A stretch of DNA of 64,000 bases from Marinibium conchae (GCF_015595035.1 NZ_JADNRN010000001.1:1736001-1800000); one strand, 5' to 3'; positions 18,405-27,477 are shown, counted from the stretch's first letter. A program made the numbers and translations. The notes: a model not told the origin generated them from the sequence alone.

Positions 18405-19250
18405 TTATGACGGCTTAAGGCCATCAAGCAAAGCCTCTTGTTCCATGAAAGCGCGGGCTTTACGCATTGTGTCTAATAATTCACCCTGCTCCAGCGCCTC
18501 ACATAAACTCACCGCTGCTAGCAAAGATGAGGTGGATTTCGGCTCAAAAGTGAATAAATGGCGTTTTTCAGAAAGTAAGGTCGGTGACACATAATAAGTT
18601 CGCGCATAATCTTTGGTGATAAGATCTTTGGCTATTTTCAGACCTTCATAGTCGTAATCAAACAAACAGAAAAGCTCATCGTAGCGAGATAGAAATGGCG
18701 CAAAGCTTGGATTCAAAATCCTTTTCCCACCGGCAAAGTAAATATCACATTCGCGGATGGGTAGCGTAAAGTGCTGGACCAACTCAGACCAGCGGAAAAA
18801 ACAATCTTGGTTTTCTATTAGTATGGCTGAACTCGCTGGTGTAAATAGTGGTTTTTGAGGTACTCCTGCAACACTCGCTACGTTCAACAGTGCTCTCTCA
18901 TATGGCGGATGAGCGATACCGGTTGGCGTTTTATTGTTTTTTATCGTTAATTCGAATTCGGACGTCACGGGATAACAAAGCATATATGCAGAATTACATG
19001 CAACGTCGTGGCTCGACATATTTTCGCGTCTCGCTGCCTCTGATCGAATATCAGTAGGCATCGCATCATTTCTCAGTTTTGCAAAACGTGCATAGTCAAT
19101 TATCTCGACAGCATGGCGACCTTGACTTATCTGCGCACTAACTTTGAAGATATCACTCCAGGCATGATCCTTAGGTAAAAATTTGATTAACCGATCGAAA
19201 TTTACCTCGCCTTTTTGTTCTACCGACAGCAATAACTTGTAAAGTGACAA
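18405..19250 (-). CDS. Toprim-domain putative nuclease (MksG/JetD-like)
   Basis: 281 residues, first gene of the operon. The start is TTG, fixed by AGGAGA 5-6 bases upstream; no ATG is available before an upstream in-frame stop. Residues 1-135 are an N-terminal region without known motif. A Toprim domain follows: SAILIENQDCFF with Glu146, a Gly-Gly at 174-175 (YFAGGKR), and LFCLFDYDYEGLKIAKDL with Asp198 and Asp200, then a conserved-looking C-terminal Glu pair (FMEQEALL, Glu270/Glu272). The same Glu...Gly-Gly...DxD...EQE pattern is seen in JetD (DUF2220-type), the subunit that cleaves plasmid DNA. It is about 100 residues shorter than usual type I JetD. 27 bases separate it from the ATPase gene. 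Confidence 0.78.
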   Translation of the reverse strand: MSLYKLLLSVEQKGEVNFDRLIKFLPKDHAWSDIFKVSAQISQGRHAVEIIDYARFAKLRNDAMPTDIRSEAARRENMSSHDVACNSAYMLCYPVTSEFELTIKNNKTPTGIAHPPYERALLNVASVAGVPQKPLFTPASSAILIENQDCFFRWSELVQHFTLPIRECDIYFAGGKRILNPSFAPFLSRYDELFCLFDYDYEGLKIAKDLITKDYARTYYVSPTLLSEKRHLFTFEPKSTSSLLAAVSLCEALEQGELLDTMRKARAFMEQEALLDGLKPS

Positions 19251-19326
19251 GAAGTCTCCTGTTACTTTCCTCGCAAGGAAATATATTAACCTACTGAGTT
19301 AACTTATTATTTTAGTTCAATTGGCA

Positions 19327-21555
19327 CTAAAATGACTCGGCAGTTGCCAGCTCTCGTAAAGTCCCTACTCGGCTTCTACCATCTGAGAAATAGGTTTGTG
19401 CATCTGCATTCTTGCGGATAAGCCTAGCGTTTTGAAGATAGCTAATACGGTCTAGCCCTTCATCACTGCTTGATTGCCATAAGCGCCACGTTTCCGAAAT
19501 ATACGAATTACAAGTACTTTGGCTGCTGTTTGCAGCTAAGTCACATTGACGCTCTACTAGCTTTATTTGATTACCGTTAACGCTGTAGCTCCATGTAACA
19601 CTTCCAAATTCGTCACCTAACCACTCACCTTCATCAACAACACCGTTAGCATTTCTGTCGAGCCAAGTAGCACTCACCGCGGTTCCGTCGCTGTTAAACT
19701 GAAAGACCTTAGTTGTAAGCACAAAACTGCCTTGTACAGCAAAGACTTCTGCGGCGTAAAAGCCACGTAAGCTTGCATCAATGCTTTCACTGTCCTTTCT
19801 AATCGCGATACCACTGTTTGCAGATGGCAAGATGTTGTCTAAATATACCGGCGTATTTTGCCCGTCATTGCTACTGCCATCCCTGATGACGGTGCGAGTG
19901 AAGCCTTCATAAGTGATGCCAAGTGCTAGGCTATTGGTAGTATCGTGAAACCCTAAACTAAATGGACCGTGCAGAGCATCTATACTGAGTAAATCAGCAT
20001 CCTGAACACTCGCTGTATTGTCGCTAAAACTCAGTTCTTCGGCATTATCAGTAAATAAGCCAGGCTCACTGAGTGTATAACCCGCGTCATCAATTGTTAG
20101 TATCGCGAGCTCAGTCGCTGCTCTACCCTCAGTAAATTGACCGTCGCCACTCGGATCGATGTTACCTGCATTAATCACCGGGTTAGCATCAATGTCGAAA
20201 TAGGTAATTAGGTATTCGCCTCGTGGAATATTGGCTGAGCGCGTAAATGACAACGGGGTTTTCTTTATATACACATCGCTGTTAGTAACGTTTGAGCTTT
20301 TACGACTCAACGTTACTCTGGTGTAATCAACAAAAGCCGAAGCGCTAAACAAATCGATGGTGTATACCAAATCATTGGCAAAGGCATTTTCGACGTACTC
20401 TCCGGTAGCTGGACTATAAGTGCTTAAGGTATCGAAGATGATATCGTCATCCTGTGTGAACCATGACCCTGAATAAGAAATTTCAGCGAAAGTAATCACG
20501 CCAGTATTGTCGCTTTCGAGTCTGAGTTTACCCAAACCAGATAATCCATCCAAAGCGATAAAGAAATGATCCCCATACAGTCTAGCTTCAGTAATCTGGC
20601 TCTGCGATAAATCTGCAAGTAACGCTGTGCGAGCAGCGTTAAAGGAATCATCCAGTATGCTTCGCGCCTGTTCGTTGAAGTCACTTCTACTTGCTGAGCT
20701 TACCAGAACATCATATAGAGTAGCGTTATCTGCAATAGTAAAATCGACACTATTATTGAAATAGCGCTGTACGCCCGTGGCTAAATTAATAGCGTCATTT
20801 ATATTGAGATTAGAGCGTGCTGCACGAATTTCAGCAAATGATGGCGAGAAGTTATCACCTAACGTGAGTGCTGTTTCGGCAACACTGAAGGCATTTACCT
20901 CATAGTTAATCACTTCGAACGCCACTGCATTTAAGTTATCGACGATTTCATCGTTGGTGCCAACAAAACTTAATAATTGCGCTTCACTCGACGCATCTTC
21001 TTTTACCGCAAACAGCACAGCAGTGTTAGCAGGTAAAGCCCGTAAGTCTGCCTCGAAGGTAAAAATACCGTCTGTCTCCGAACTTGCTGTGAATTCATTA
21101 CCATTAGCCAACATAACGATAGTAGCTTGGTCTAAAAAGCTAGATTGAAGGCCTGAATTGTAGGAGGCCGATATAACGGTTGCTTGCAACAAGTTGTTGA
21201 TCGTCACCACAACCTGATTACTCAGGACGGAGCCGTTTTGCAGGCTTGTGCGCAGCGTGAAGCTTAAGCTTGTATCTTCGTCAACCAGAGGCGCTGTAAA
21301 ACTAAGTGTTTTGTTTGAAATGGCAAAGCTCACACTGGGGCCCGAATCTTGAGCCCAAGAAAAACTGGTTACTTCGGCTTCATTCGTCACGGTTGGCGTA
21401 ACATTAACAACTGTGCCTTCATCAAAACTGGCGGCATTTAGCGTAACTCTTACTACTGGGCTACTTTCATCGTCGTCGCCATCTGAACCTCCGCCGCAAG
21501 CAATAAGAATAAAGGACAAAAAAACAGTGAAGAATGAGAGCTTAATAGTTTTCAT
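19327..21555 (-). CDS. Large lipoprotein with Ig/PKD-like N-terminal domain, unknown function
   Basis: 742 residues from the ATG at 21555, which gives a signal peptide ending in the lipobox LIAC followed by the Gly-Gly-Gly-Ser-Asp tether common in outer-membrane lipoproteins; a TTG eight codons upstream is less likely. Residues 35-115 look like one Ig/PKD-type domain (FDEGTVVNVTPTVTN ... LVDEDTSLSFTL). The rest is beta-rich and acidic, with calcium-binding-like loops DIDANPVINAGNIDPSGDGQ near 470 and DRNANGVVDEGEW near 645 that resemble dockerin/EF-hand repeats. No enzyme motif. It lies upstream of the condensin-like operon on the same strand, 76 bases away, but nothing ties it to that system. 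Confidence 0.75.
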   Translation of the reverse strand: MKTIKLSFFTVFLSFILIACGGGSDGDDDESSPVVRVTLNAASFDEGTVVNVTPTVTNEAEVTSFSWAQDSGPSVSFAISNKTLSFTAPLVDEDTSLSFTLRTSLQNGSVLSNQVVVTINNLLQATVISASYNSGLQSSFLDQATIVMLANGNEFTASSETDGIFTFEADLRALPANTAVLFAVKEDASSEAQLLSFVGTNDEIVDNLNAVAFEVINYEVNAFSVAETALTLGDNFSPSFAEIRAARSNLNINDAINLATGVQRYFNNSVDFTIADNATLYDVLVSSASRSDFNEQARSILDDSFNAARTALLADLSQSQITEARLYGDHFFIALDGLSGLGKLRLESDNTGVITFAEISYSGSWFTQDDDIIFDTLSTYSPATGEYVENAFANDLVYTIDLFSASAFVDYTRVTLSRKSSNVTNSDVYIKKTPLSFTRSANIPRGEYLITYFDIDANPVINAGNIDPSGDGQFTEGRAATELAILTIDDAGYTLSEPGLFTDNAEELSFSDNTASVQDADLLSIDALHGPFSLGFHDTTNSLALGITYEGFTRTVIRDGSSNDGQNTPVYLDNILPSANSGIAIRKDSESIDASLRGFYAAEVFAVQGSFVLTTKVFQFNSDGTAVSATWLDRNANGVVDEGEWLGDEFGSVTWSYSVNGNQIKLVERQCDLAANSSQSTCNSYISETWRLWQSSSDEGLDRISYLQNARLIRKNADAQTYFSDGRSRVGTLRELATAESF

Positions 21556-21779
21556 AGCATGGCCACATTTTGAAGGCAATAAAACACTAGTATATGTTGC
21601 TACTTGTAATAAATAAATGCCGTTGTAGTGAGAATGACAGTTAGGTCTTGAATTCTTAAGATCGATAAAACTTGGTATATCATTTATCTAAGCAAAGCCG
21701 ATAGTATTTTTCACAGCATGGCTTTAAGGTCGTAAAGTGAGTATGGGTGCATAAAAAAGCACTATCGCTTTGGGATAAA

Positions 21780-21816
21780 AAAACGGGCCAAACATTAATA
21801 TGCTTTGGCCCGTTTT
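21780..21816 (-). terminator. Rho-independent terminator of the M13 peptidase gene
   Basis: Perfect 13-pair stem (AAAACGGGCCAAA with TTTGGCCCGTTTT) around an 11-base loop, followed on the minus strand by a run of seven T. It sits 72 bases beyond the peptidase stop codon. Confidence 0.92.
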
Positions 21817-21887
21817 GCGTTCTTTGTTTGCTCTGCAATATCAACAAAACCGCAAAGTGAAGCACCCTGCGGCTTGTAAATAAGCTA

Positions 21888-23963
21888 TTACCAAATACGT
21901 ACTCTATCTTCAGGAGCTAAGTACAGAGCATCACCTGGTTTGACGTCAAAGGCTTCATACCATGCATCATGGTTTCTTGGTGCTAGCGCTCTGAATCGAC
22001 CAGGCGCATGTGTTCCACCGCGTAAACGGTTGAGCAAAGCTTCTTCGGTAAATTTCACTCGCCACACTTGAGCCCATGCCATAAAGAAGCGCTGGTCGCC
22101 GGTTGTGCCGTCAATGATTGGGGCTTCTTTACCGTTCAAGCTGAGTTTATAAGCGTGATAAGCCATTGCTAAACCACCTACGTCACCGATGTTCTCACCC
22201 AAACTGTTAGCACCGTTTACAAATTGACCTTCTAGGGCTTCATACTTGTTATATTGGTCTATTAGCTTTTGAGTTTTAGCTTCAAAGGCAGCACGGTCTT
22301 CGTCAGTCCACCAATTGCGTTGCACACCCATTGCATCTGATTTAGAGCCTTGGTCATCAAAGCCATGGCCAATTTCATGACCAATAACCGCACCAATACC
22401 ACCATAGTTTACCGCAGCGTCGGCATTCGGATCGAAGAACGGAGCTTGTAAAATAGCGGCTGGGAACACAATTTCGTTAAACGAAGGATTGTAGTAAGCA
22501 TTAACGCGTTGCGGGGTCATGAACCACTCATCACGATCAGTGGTTTCAAACTCTTGCTCAACACTCTTCGCTTGGAAGAACTTCCGCATTGCTTGTACGT
22601 TACCAAGTAAGTCGTCAGAGCTCATTTCTAAGCCTTCAAACGACAACCACTCATCTGGGTAGCCTACTTTAGGATTGAAGGTACTGAGTTTTTCTTTGGC
22701 ATTTTTCTTAGTTTCTTCGCCCATCCAATCAAGGTCGCTTATGCGCTCATCCAGAGCAGTTCGCAAGTTAGCAACCAACTCATTCATTTGCTCTTTTGAA
22801 CTTTCAGGGAAATGACGCTCGACGTATACTTTGCCAATAGCGAAGCCTAAAGAGCTTGTTCCAGCCATTGAGTTTACGGCGCGCTTCCAACGAGGACGAG
22901 GCTCCTGCTGGCCGTTTAACTTCTTACCGTAAAAATCGAAGTTGGCGTTGTAAATCTCTTCAGATAGCAAACCAGAGTTGCTAGAAATCAAGTGATACTT
23001 CAAATACAGCTTCCACGTATCTAAAGGAATGCTGTTAATGAGCTGAATCGCTTTCTTAAGTGGTTCAGGCTGGGAAATGTTTAGGTCGTTTACTTTGTAA
23101 CCCGACGATTTGAAGTATGCATCCCAATCAAAACCATCATATTCACTATTAAGCGCTGAACGTTCGATTTGATTTAGGGTTAAATCACGATTACGACGCT
23201 TTTCGCGAGGCCACTGAAGTTCAGCAATTTGAGTTTCAAGCGCAATGATTAACTTTGCCGCAACTTCAGGTTGCTCAATATCAGCGAAACCAAGCATGGT
23301 GGCAATGTTCTTCTCATATTCAGCAAGAATATTTTTAAACTGCTCGTTATCTTCTAAGTAATAGGCTCTATCTGGTAAGCCCAAACCGCCGACGCCTACC
23401 GACATTTGGTATGCATTGGGATCTAAACGGTTAATGCTAAGGCCAGCGCCAATAGGAGAATTAGTATTCATTAGCCAAGTACTTCCGAATACGTTTGCTA
23501 ATTCAGTCGTATTTGAAATGGCAGATATTTGATCAAGCATCGGCTTAAGCGGAGATATACCTTTTGTATTAAGTGCCTCAACGTCCATATAAGAGTTGTA
23601 ATAGGCAGAAATAAGTTGCTCTTCAAACGACAAGTCTGTTTTAGCTGATACGTCTTCGATAATTGCTTTTACGCGGTCTTCACTGCGCTCTGCCAATACT
23701 GCAAAAGCGCCATAGCTAGTTTTGTCAGCTGGCATAACATAGTTGTCGTACCATGTTCCGTTGGTATACATGAAGAAGTCGTCACCCGGCTTCACGTTGA
23801 GGTTTCGAGCGCTCATGTCGATACCAAAATCGCCTAGTTCTGGCTTGGCGGCTTCAACCGCAGCGGGTGCTTCTACTGCTACTTTACTTTCTTCTGGTGC
23901 TTGACTGCATGCGCTTAGAGTAAATACCCCAGCGACGGCCAAGGCAATAAGTGACTTCTTCAT
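21888..23963 (-). CDS. M13 family (neprilysin/PepO-like) metallopeptidase lipoprotein
   Basis: 691 residues. Lipoprotein signal with lipobox LSAC, followed by an Ala/Glu/Pro linker. The M13 catalytic set is complete: VIGHEIGHGFDD near residue 528 (HExxH zinc ligands and catalytic Glu), LGENIGDVGGLAMAYHAY near 590 (ExxxD, third ligand Glu), and NAYYNPSFNEIVFPAAIL near 490 (substrate backbone binding). The C-terminus ends RVRIW, like the conserved CxxW end but without the Cys, as in many bacterial members. Cleaves oligopeptides at the amino side of hydrophobic residues. AAGGAAT precedes the ATG. Monocistronic with its own terminator. Confidence 0.95.
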   Translation of the reverse strand: MKKSLIALAVAGVFTLSACSQAPEESKVAVEAPAAVEAAKPELGDFGIDMSARNLNVKPGDDFFMYTNGTWYDNYVMPADKTSYGAFAVLAERSEDRVKAIIEDVSAKTDLSFEEQLISAYYNSYMDVEALNTKGISPLKPMLDQISAISNTTELANVFGSTWLMNTNSPIGAGLSINRLDPNAYQMSVGVGGLGLPDRAYYLEDNEQFKNILAEYEKNIATMLGFADIEQPEVAAKLIIALETQIAELQWPREKRRNRDLTLNQIERSALNSEYDGFDWDAYFKSSGYKVNDLNISQPEPLKKAIQLINSIPLDTWKLYLKYHLISSNSGLLSEEIYNANFDFYGKKLNGQQEPRPRWKRAVNSMAGTSSLGFAIGKVYVERHFPESSKEQMNELVANLRTALDERISDLDWMGEETKKNAKEKLSTFNPKVGYPDEWLSFEGLEMSSDDLLGNVQAMRKFFQAKSVEQEFETTDRDEWFMTPQRVNAYYNPSFNEIVFPAAILQAPFFDPNADAAVNYGGIGAVIGHEIGHGFDDQGSKSDAMGVQRNWWTDEDRAAFEAKTQKLIDQYNKYEALEGQFVNGANSLGENIGDVGGLAMAYHAYKLSLNGKEAPIIDGTTGDQRFFMAWAQVWRVKFTEEALLNRLRGGTHAPGRFRALAPRNHDAWYEAFDVKPGDALYLAPEDRVRIW

Positions 23964-24188
23964 AGTATTCCTTTATGTCGTGTGTTGTTTATTTTTATAT
24001 TTATAAGTCGTGATAATAGCGGGTGTTATATGCTCGCAACTCCACCACCATATCGCCCTAGTGTAGAGAGATGGCGCTATGCGTCAAGAGTATGACAAAC
24101 CTTGTAACATTTAAGTTGCTGCGTTCATCTATCAGAAGGGAAGGTATCATTTGTGCGCCATACCACGGCGCGCCAAACTAGTGCAAGG

Positions 24189-24422
24189 CTAGCGATTGAT
24201 GTCGTCCCTTTTATCAATAGGTTCGTGTTCGATGATTACGCCGTCTTGTTGATTTTCACTGCGATTAATGTTGCCACCTTTCTTTGAAAAGAAACGCATG
24301 AAAAACACGTAAACAATTCCCAAGCCAAGCAGCACTAAGAAAACCATAAATAGGCTAACCATAAGATAAAGTGCCACAGCAACAGCGATGATGGTGATGG
24401 CAATACGAAATATTTTGTTCAT
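24189..24422 (-). CDS. Small membrane protein, unknown function
   Basis: 77 residues. Residues 5-45 are almost entirely hydrophobic and could form two tight membrane spans, followed by a charged, polar tail (KKGGNINRSENQQDG). The codon use and lack of an opposing gene support a real gene. No family is recognised. GGG lies about 8 bases before the ATG, a weak ribosome binding site. Confidence 0.5.
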   Translation of the reverse strand: MNKIFRIAITIIAVAVALYLMVSLFMVFLVLLGLGIVYVFFMRFFSKKGGNINRSENQQDGVIIEHEPIDKRDDINR

Positions 24423-24540
24423 TTATAACCCATTCAATGGAGGCTTTTATTAACTGGGCGATATAACTTCGTCACCGCTTGTCAATAATAGCGTATTACA
24501 AACAAGAGATGGTTACAAAATTTGCTTTTTCAAGTAGATG

Positions 24541-25470
24541 TTAAAAATATCGCACTACTGACAAGTCACCAAATGAGGTAGATACGTGTCGCCCTTTTTG
24601 TTTCCAGCCTCGCAAAAGCACAAGCAATTTTTTATCTTGTGATGTGTATGATATTCCAGCACCAAAAGCGCTCGCTTTTTCATCTCCTGATTGCTTTAGC
24701 TGTTCCGACACCTGTTTATTATTAATATACCCGCGACCAATTTTATACTCTGCAAACATATTGATGTTGTTGGGTAAATTAAGCGACAAAAACGGCCCTA
24801 CATCTACATTTACCGACCTTGACCTGAGCTTTGTTGTAGTTTCAATGTCAGAGTCTAGAAAATCAGGCGTAAACACAATTGAGTCGGGGTTTTCAAGTTT
24901 CAAGCTCTTTAGCGACCAGCCTGCCACCACGCCTATCGACCAATCAAACTGACTGCTTAATAGAGGTTGATTCAAGAAGAAATGCTCAAACACCGATTCT
25001 TTATCATGAAAAGTGTATAGATTATGCAAGCCAAACAACTCAATTTTCGTTGATTTGGTATTTTTAAAAACGGAGTCTGCTAGACCTTCACCACTGCTCA
25101 GGTTTCGAACATTGGTATGTAGATTTTCCAAACTCTGAATATTCAAAGTGATCTTTGAGTGTTGCCACTTACGGTATGAAAATAAGAAATTTTGTGTTTT
25201 GGTTTCAACATCATCGGCGAATACATCTGACGCATATCCAATTTCAATGCCGTTAACATCGAGAAAAAAGCCAAGTCGCTCGTTATTTAGAGGGCGAATA
25301 TTAAAGGCTGACTTTATGTTCGACTCGTCGCCTAGTGCACTGTTGTGAATAAGCACATGGCTAGTAGAAGGTTTAGACAAGGTTACTCTTAGCGATTTAA
25401 TATCTAGGTCGATAGCAACACACTGAAATGAGAGTAACAAGGCAGCAAGAACGATAATTTTACGCAACAT
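24541..25470 (-). CDS. Exported beta-rich protein, probable outer-membrane barrel, unknown function
   Basis: 309 residues from the ATG at 25470, which starts a clear signal peptide (MLRKIIVLAALLLSFQCVA, cut after Ala19); the frame extends 51 codons further upstream but that part is unlike a leader. The mature protein alternates polar and hydrophobic residues in short strands and ends in a hydrophobic-aromatic strand (DLSVVRYF, final Phe), the usual C-terminal signature of an outer-membrane barrel. The Gly-rich YKIGRGYINN and GAGISYTSQDKKLLVLLRGW segments fit barrel strands. No known family recognised. The gene stands alone. Confidence 0.6.
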   Translation of the reverse strand: MLRKIIVLAALLLSFQCVAIDLDIKSLRVTLSKPSTSHVLIHNSALGDESNIKSAFNIRPLNNERLGFFLDVNGIEIGYASDVFADDVETKTQNFLFSYRKWQHSKITLNIQSLENLHTNVRNLSSGEGLADSVFKNTKSTKIELFGLHNLYTFHDKESVFEHFFLNQPLLSSQFDWSIGVVAGWSLKSLKLENPDSIVFTPDFLDSDIETTTKLRSRSVNVDVGPFLSLNLPNNINMFAEYKIGRGYINNKQVSEQLKQSGDEKASAFGAGISYTSQDKKLLVLLRGWKQKGRHVSTSFGDLSVVRYF

Positions 25471-25694
25471 AAGTAATACCGAAGGTAGCAATAGATATAC
25501 TGTTAACTCTAGCCTAAAAGATAGGCGACAAAGTTCACGTTTTTCACACGATTGCTCGGTAATTGTGATGTTGTTGTGATGAAAATATAAGCGCTTGGGC
25601 TTTAATATAATGAACAAACCCAAGTAGTTAGCTTTACTCAGTCATTATGAACTATCGACACTCAAACACCTGTATGTGACGCTCTGAAACACTA

Positions 25695-26750
25695 TCAAGT
25701 TATTACTGGCGATGCAGCCTCTATTGCACTTATTGCATGGTCTGCGGCTATTTCCGAGTCAGTTATAATTTCTAGGCGAGATTCAAAAGCCTCATCATAC
25801 TCAGTAATGTCGATTTCTTGCATTTGACCGTTCAAAGAGAAAATCCCTTTTTCTGTGATTAAAATACCCTTGATACGAATTAGATTTAAGGTTTTTATTA
25901 TTCCGAGCATCTCTGAGAAATCAAACCAATGTTCTGCCGGCCAGATCCAACCACAGGAATAAAATCCATCACCGTTATTCTGCGCTTTAGTTTTCTTTTC
26001 AGGTTGCTGTTGGGTGTCTGAAGTCTTGTTTTCTGCCTGCTTATCTCTCGATCTATTTGGCATGATTTTCGGGGCATTGCTATGCACCTTTGCAACTTTA
26101 TGACTCTCAACCGCGATCATCTTCAAGATAATGGGGTTCATCTCAGCTTTTATGGTCTTAACTAAAGGAATCGAACTTGCTGTGACTTCTTCAAGATAAG
26201 AATGTAATTGAGTGAACTCGTCATTGGAGTACAGTTCTGTTTTGCTAGCTACGATCATGTCGGCAATTTCAACTTGATCGCGAAATGTCTTATGAGCTCT
26301 CCATTTAGGCTTAGCGATATTACGAGCATCAATAAGGCAGAAACTTGTATCTAGTTTAATAACATCTTTGTAATACTCGCTACCAAGCACGGCAAGCAAT
26401 TCTTTTGGATGACCTAAACCCGTAGGCTCAATCAAAAGCCTATGCGGTTTTGCTTGAGCAAGTAATTGATTCAGGGCAATTTGCATCGGCAACCCTGATG
26501 CACAACACATGCAACCGCCAGGCACCTCTCGCATGAATATCTTTACAGTGGCATCGCTCGCAGCGCTGTGATTCGAGAAGCTACTGTTAAGCAGCGCTGC
26601 GTCAATACCTATCTCTCCGAATTCATTGACCAAAACCGCCCACCTCTCATCCTCAGGTTTTGCAGACAATAGTTGCTTGATGAGCGTTGTTTTTCCTGCT
26701 CCTAGCGATCCCGTTATGATATTGGTTGGGACTGCTTTTAAAATTTGCAT
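25695..26750 (-). CDS. COG0523 (CobW/ZigA-type) metal-chaperone GTPase
   Basis: 351 residues from ATG 26750, chosen for AGGAAA 7 bases upstream. G3E-family GTPase: Walker A GSLGAGKT at 14-21, the metal-binding CxCC motif at 80-83 (GGCMCCASG), Walker B region RLLIEPTGLGHP, and guanine motif SKTEL near 175. A polar, Lys-rich linker (about 228-265) joins to a C-terminal CobW_C-like domain with the SCGWIWPAEHWFDF start. Zinc-starvation members of this family hand zinc to client enzymes. The neighbouring divergent MerC-like gene and Zur-like site between them support a zinc role; other metals are possible. Confidence 0.88.
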   Translation of the reverse strand: MQILKAVPTNIITGSLGAGKTTLIKQLLSAKPEDERWAVLVNEFGEIGIDAALLNSSFSNHSAASDATVKIFMREVPGGCMCCASGLPMQIALNQLLAQAKPHRLLIEPTGLGHPKELLAVLGSEYYKDVIKLDTSFCLIDARNIAKPKWRAHKTFRDQVEIADMIVASKTELYSNDEFTQLHSYLEEVTASSIPLVKTIKAEMNPIILKMIAVESHKVAKVHSNAPKIMPNRSRDKQAENKTSDTQQQPEKKTKAQNNGDGFYSCGWIWPAEHWFDFSEMLGIIKTLNLIRIKGILITEKGIFSLNGQMQEIDITEYDEAFESRLEIITDSEIAADHAISAIEAASPVIT

Positions 26751-26899
26751 ACATTTCCTATGAATCTCTTGAATCACTTAAAGGGTCAGTAACAGCCAGT
26801 TCCTTAGGCAACAGAGCGCTCAGAAGCGCTTCAAGAGCCTTTAACAGCCAAGCTTACAGTCGGTGATTACGAATTAGACGATATTCTCACTTGGTTTCT

Positions 26900-26953
26900 C
26901 AACAATTGTTGTATCAAGTACTTTCTAATTTTCATGCTATGTTATATTGTATC
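26900..26953. promoter_or_regulatory. Divergent control region with Zur-like operator and a second palindrome
   Basis: The 301-base gap between the COG0523 and MerC-like genes holds GTTATATTGTATC at 26941-26953, which matches the gammaproteobacterial Zur core GTTATAWTATAAC at 11 of 13 positions, and a perfect 12-base palindrome CAACAATTGTTG at 26900-26911. The rest of the gap shows no gene. Assignment to Zur is by motif memory and the zinc-type neighbour. Confidence 0.5.
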
Positions 26954-27051
26954 AAAATAGCAAGTGTGTTTTTCGAAACATTCACAAGCGAACAATACGA
27001 ATAGACCTGACACACGACCATGATGAAGGCTCAATACAAAAGGAGAAACAT

Positions 27052-27477
27052 GTGAATAAACTCATTAATACTAGCGACAAGGTTGCCATTCTCTTGTCAT
27101 TTTTGTGCCTAATGCATTGTATTGCGCTACCACTAATCTTAGTTGTATTGCCTACTATTTCTGTGTTGTTGGTACTCAGCGACGAACAGGTGCATTTGTG
27201 GCTAGTCTTTACCGTAATTCCAATAAGTATATTTGCGATAGCTTTGGGCTATAAACGACATAAGCGCCTAATGGTCTTTGTTTCTGGTGCCCTTGGTTTG
27301 GTATTGCTGGTTGCGGCTGCAACCTTCGCGCATGATGTATTGGGAGAAGCTGGTGAAGTGGCTTTGACAGTCTTAGGGTCGATATTATTGGCGTATAGCC
27401 ATTTCAGTAATTATAAGTTACGGAAGCCCTCCCCCGTTGCGATTCAGAACAGTTGTGAGAGCGGTATTGGGGCTTAA
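27052..27477 (+). CDS. MerC-domain membrane protein
   Basis: 141 residues from a GTG at 27052, chosen because AAAAGGAG lies 7 bases upstream; the frame is open further up (to 26947) but the extra 35 residues are hydrophilic and follow no ribosome site. Four membrane spans are visible, the first carrying the Cys/His pattern CLMHCIALP (Cys19, His22, Cys23) typical of MerC mercuric or heavy-metal transport proteins. A role in moving a metal such as zinc is inferred from the divergent COG0523 GTPase; there are no mer genes around. Confidence 0.75.
   Translation: MNKLINTSDKVAILLSFLCLMHCIALPLILVVLPTISVLLVLSDEQVHLWLVFTVIPISIFAIALGYKRHKRLMVFVSGALGLVLLVAAATFAHDVLGEAGEVALTVLGSILLAYSHFSNYKLRKPSPVAIQNSCESGIGA

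Larger units (their letters stand above)
13365..19250 (-). other. Condensin-like defence operon, Wadjet (JetABCD/MksBEFG) type, order D-C-A-B
   Basis: Four same-strand genes, tightly spaced (27 bases, 1 base, 4-base overlap), encode a Toprim protein, an SMC-like ATPase, a kleisin-sized helical protein and a KITE-sized protein. Only Wadjet/MksBEFG systems combine these four parts; chromosomal MukBEF lacks the Toprim subunit. Known Wadjet function is to recognise and cleave small circular plasmids after loop extrusion. The order here, nuclease first and KITE last, differs from the usual JetA-B-C-D or MksF-E-B-G. The system type (I, II or III) cannot be assigned by eye. Confidence 0.72.

Noticed and set aside
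13365-19250. Housekeeping MukBEF
   Set aside because: The ATPase is about 500 residues shorter than MukB, and a Toprim protein is part of the operon, which MukBEF never has.
21680-21865. 61-codon frame after the M13 peptidase
   Set aside because: It runs across the perfect terminator hairpin and has no ribosome site.
24152-24171. GCGCC/GGCGC hairpin upstream of the M13 peptidase
   Set aside because: Only five pairs, with no T-run on either strand, so no terminator or regulatory role can be supported.
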